Shown here one piece after another: positions 5,215-6,721 of a stretch of DNA of 6,721 nt (its first letter is position 1; every line of letters begins with the position of its first letter). Source of the stretch: Bacteroidales bacterium (lineage in GTDB: Bacteria > Bacteroidota > Bacteroidia > Bacteroidales > UBA932). A program made the position numbers and the translations under genes. The stretch is from NCBI GenBank assembly GCA_017509375.1, contig JAFWPT010000348.1, positions 1 to 6,721 on the forward strand, given 5' to 3'. The notes beneath the pieces are model-generated. The model was not told the DNA's origin. It saw only the letters and a program-made list of their open reading frames with translations, and did not search any database.

Positions 5215-6576
5215 ATGAAAGAGTATATACAACAAAACAAAGAACGTTTCTTTGAAGAACTGTTTTCCTTGCTCCGCATTCCTTCCGTGAGTGCTCAGGC
5301 AGACCATAAAGCCGACATGTATCTCTGTGCCGACAGGCTCGCCGGGCTGCTGCTCGAGGCCGGGGCCGACACTGCTTCCGTTTACGAGACCGACGGCCAT
5401 CCGGTGGTCTTCGGACAGAAGAAAATCGACCCTTCCGCCCGCACCGTGCTGGTTTACGGCCACTATGATGTCCAGCCTGCCGAGCCGCTGGAAAAATGGC
5501 GCACGGACCCTTTTGAGCCCGTTATCGCTCCGGACGCCACCGGCCGCGACGCCATCTGGGCAAGGGGTGCCAACGATGACAAGGGCCAGCTGTTCATGCA
5601 CATAAAGGCTTTCGAATACCTGATGCGGACCGGCGCGCTTAAGCATAACGTAAAGTTCATTTTCGAAGGGGAAGAAGAGATTGGCAGTCCTTCCCTGCCC
5701 GCCTGGATAAAGGCCCACAAAGCCATGCTTGCAGCCGATATCTGCCTTGTCAGCGATACCACCATGATAAGCGAGAAGGTGCCTTCCATCAACTGCGGCA
5801 TGAGGGGCCTGAGCTACCTGGAAGTAAAAGTAACGGGGCCCAACAAGGACCTGCACTCCGGCCACTACGGCGGTGCGGTAGCCAACCCCATCCAGGTGCT
5901 GTGCGAGATGATATCCACCCTCATAGACGAAGACGGCCGCGTGACCGTACCCGGCTTCTACGACAAAGTGGTAGAACTGTCTAAGGCGGACCGTAAGCTG
6001 CTTGCCAAAGCTCCCTTCGACCTTAAAGAGTACAAGGAATTCCTGAACATACGCGCAGTCCGCGGAGAAAAAGGGTACAGCACTATGGAACGCACCGGTA
6101 TCCGTCCATGCCTGGACGTGTGCGGAATCTGGGGCGGGTACACCGGCGAGGGAGCAAAGACCGTCCTGCCCAGCGAGGCGCACGCCAAGATATCCATGCG
6201 TCTGGTGCCCAACCAGCGCAGTTCCGAGATCACAAAACTGTTCACCCGGCATTTCAAGGCCATAGCTCCCAAGTGCGTAAGGGTGGATGTCCAGCCTTGC
6301 GAAGGTGGCGACGGATTCCTGATCCCCATCAGCAGCAGCGCCTACAAGGCAGCCAGCCGCGCCATAGCTGAAGTCTATGGAACAGAGCCGGTGCCATCCC
6401 GCGGCGGCGGCAGCATAGCCGTGCTGGCCAAGGTCCAGAAATTATTGGGTATCGACCCGCTGCTGCTCGGCTTCGGACTCGAGCGGGACACCATCCACTC
6501 CCCCAACGAAAGCTACCTGCTCAGCCAGCTCTGGAGGGGAATGGAAAGTATTTCGCTGTTCTATAAGTACTGGTAA
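5215..6576 (+). CDS. M20-family metallo-dipeptidase (ArgE/DapE/CPG2/CNDP superfamily)
   Basis: A 453-residue cytoplasmic dinuclear-zinc peptidase, complete, expected to hydrolyse dipeptides or similar short substrates. Metal and catalytic residues are all visible: YGHYDVQP (His83 ligand, Asp85), RGANDDKG (bridging Asp121), FEGEEEIGS (catalytic Glu154, ligand Glu155), SDT (Asp181) and the C-terminal IHSPNE (His428). The lid/dimerisation domain is inserted after about residue 196 and includes DLHSGHYGG (212-220), a carnosinase-type dipeptidase signature. No signal peptide is present. I chose the ATG at 5215: it begins MKEYIQQNKERFF, fitting family N-termini. An in-frame TTG at 5176 would add 13 residues without family resemblance and lies in the promoter region. 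The gene is transcribed divergently from glmM. The exact substrate cannot be told from sequence; dipeptides from the diet or from cell-wall peptides are both possible. Confidence 0.93.
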   Translation: MKEYIQQNKERFFEELFSLLRIPSVSAQADHKADMYLCADRLAGLLLEAGADTASVYETDGHPVVFGQKKIDPSARTVLVYGHYDVQPAEPLEKWRTDPFEPVIAPDATGRDAIWARGANDDKGQLFMHIKAFEYLMRTGALKHNVKFIFEGEEEIGSPSLPAWIKAHKAMLAADICLVSDTTMISEKVPSINCGMRGLSYLEVKVTGPNKDLHSGHYGGAVANPIQVLCEMISTLIDEDGRVTVPGFYDKVVELSKADRKLLAKAPFDLKEYKEFLNIRAVRGEKGYSTMERTGIRPCLDVCGIWGGYTGEGAKTVLPSEAHAKISMRLVPNQRSSEITKLFTRHFKAIAPKCVRVDVQPCEGGDGFLIPISSSAYKAASRAIAEVYGTEPVPSRGGGSIAVLAKVQKLLGIDPLLLGFGLERDTIHSPNESYLLSQLWRGMESISLFYKYW

Positions 6577-6587
6577 ACAGCGAGATA
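6549..6587 (+). other. Inverted repeat across the dipeptidase stop codon
   Basis: Arms 6549-6560 and 6576-6587 pair over 12 bp, with one U-G wobble and a perfect 8-bp core (tcgctgtt/aacagcga), around a 15-base loop that contains most of the TAA stop. No T-run follows on the plus strand, so it is not a standard intrinsic terminator. It could protect the 3' end of the mRNA or help a Rho-dependent stop in the C-rich, G-poor sequence that follows (19 C to 8 G in 6588-6660). Function is inferred. Confidence 0.4.
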
Positions 6588-6662
6588 GTCCATTCGTTTC
6601 CCAAAAAGCAAACACAGCATAACGACAAAAAATCACACTCAAAGAGACAAAATGTATCCAGG

Positions 6663-6691
6663 CTCAACGGCGTCGGAACGAGCCGATTGAG
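6663..6691. repeat. Strong 29-base hairpin near the right edge
   Basis: ctcaa-cggc-(g)-tcg pairs with cga-gccg-(a)-ttgag around a GAA loop: 12 base pairs with single-base bulges at 6672 and 6686. It stands out from the A/C-rich sequence before it. No T-run adjoins it on either side, so it is not an obvious intrinsic terminator. It could be part of a dispersed repeat (REP-like), the edge of an RNA gene or element cut by the window, or a processing site. The rest of 6577-6721 shows no supported gene. Confidence 0.5.
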
Positions 6692-6721
6692 TAACTTGCG
6701 AAGATAGCTTTAAATGTAGAC

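Noticed and set aside
5206..6252. 348-codon open frame on the minus strand
   Set aside because: Antisense to the M20 dipeptidase, which has every metal ligand in place; the antisense translation shows no domain.
6442..6642. 66-codon minus-strand frame over the dipeptidase 3' end
   Set aside because: Mostly antisense to the C-terminal domain containing His428; no domain or start signal.
6652..6690. 12-codon plus-strand mini-ORF (ATG to TGA) across the right-edge hairpin
   Set aside because: Too short, no ribosome-binding signal, and it matches no leader peptide pattern I recognise.
6639..6719. Minus-strand frame entering from the right edge (26 codons then TGA)
   Set aside because: Could be the 3' end of a gene outside the window, but 26 residues with no recognisable family are not enough to support it.

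Overview
The window looks like a chromosomal segment from a Bacteroidota organism, most likely of the order Bacteroidales. Three things point there: promoters of the TTTG/TTG-N19..20-TAnnTTTG type that is specific to this phylum, the absence of Shine-Dalgarno sequences before the starts, and a lipoprotein with an acidic, proline-rich linker after its lipidated cysteine. The coding regions look moderately GC-rich and the short intergenic gaps are AT-rich. No tRNA, rRNA, CRISPR array, insertion sequence or phage gene was recognised.

Layout from left to right. The left edge holds the first 27 codons of a zinc-independent (type B) ribosomal protein L31 gene on the minus strand, with its own promoter at 107-137. 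Next come three tightly packed minus-strand genes, read from right to left: an archaeal-type phosphoglucosamine mutase (glmM, 3742-5160), a DUF1343/NamZ-like protein (2691-3749, overlapping glmM by 8 bp) and an 849-residue lipoprotein (140-2689, one base after the previous stop). The lipoprotein carries a GLUG-repeat beta-helix and a C-terminal SGNH/GDSL hydrolase domain. A 54-bp divergent intergenic region (5161-5214) holds a good promoter for this operon and a weaker, overlapping candidate for the plus-strand gene. That gene (5215-6576) is a complete M20-family metallo-dipeptidase. The last 145 bases hold no convincing gene; they contain an inverted repeat over the peptidase stop codon, an A/C-rich stretch, and a strong 29-base hairpin near the right edge.

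How the genes may work together (inference). GlmM makes glucosamine-1-phosphate for UDP-GlcNAc, hence for peptidoglycan and envelope glycans. Characterised DUF1343 proteins of the NamZ type remove N-acetylmuramic acid from glycan ends. SGNH domains often act as carbohydrate esterases. The operon therefore reads as an amino-sugar or envelope cassette, and the divergent dipeptidase could consume peptides. The most unusual member is the DUF1343 protein: it keeps the family scaffold motifs but has lost the FGPEHG and EGTN-x-S-x-GRGT signatures and has no signal peptide, so it is probably a reassigned or inactive relative.
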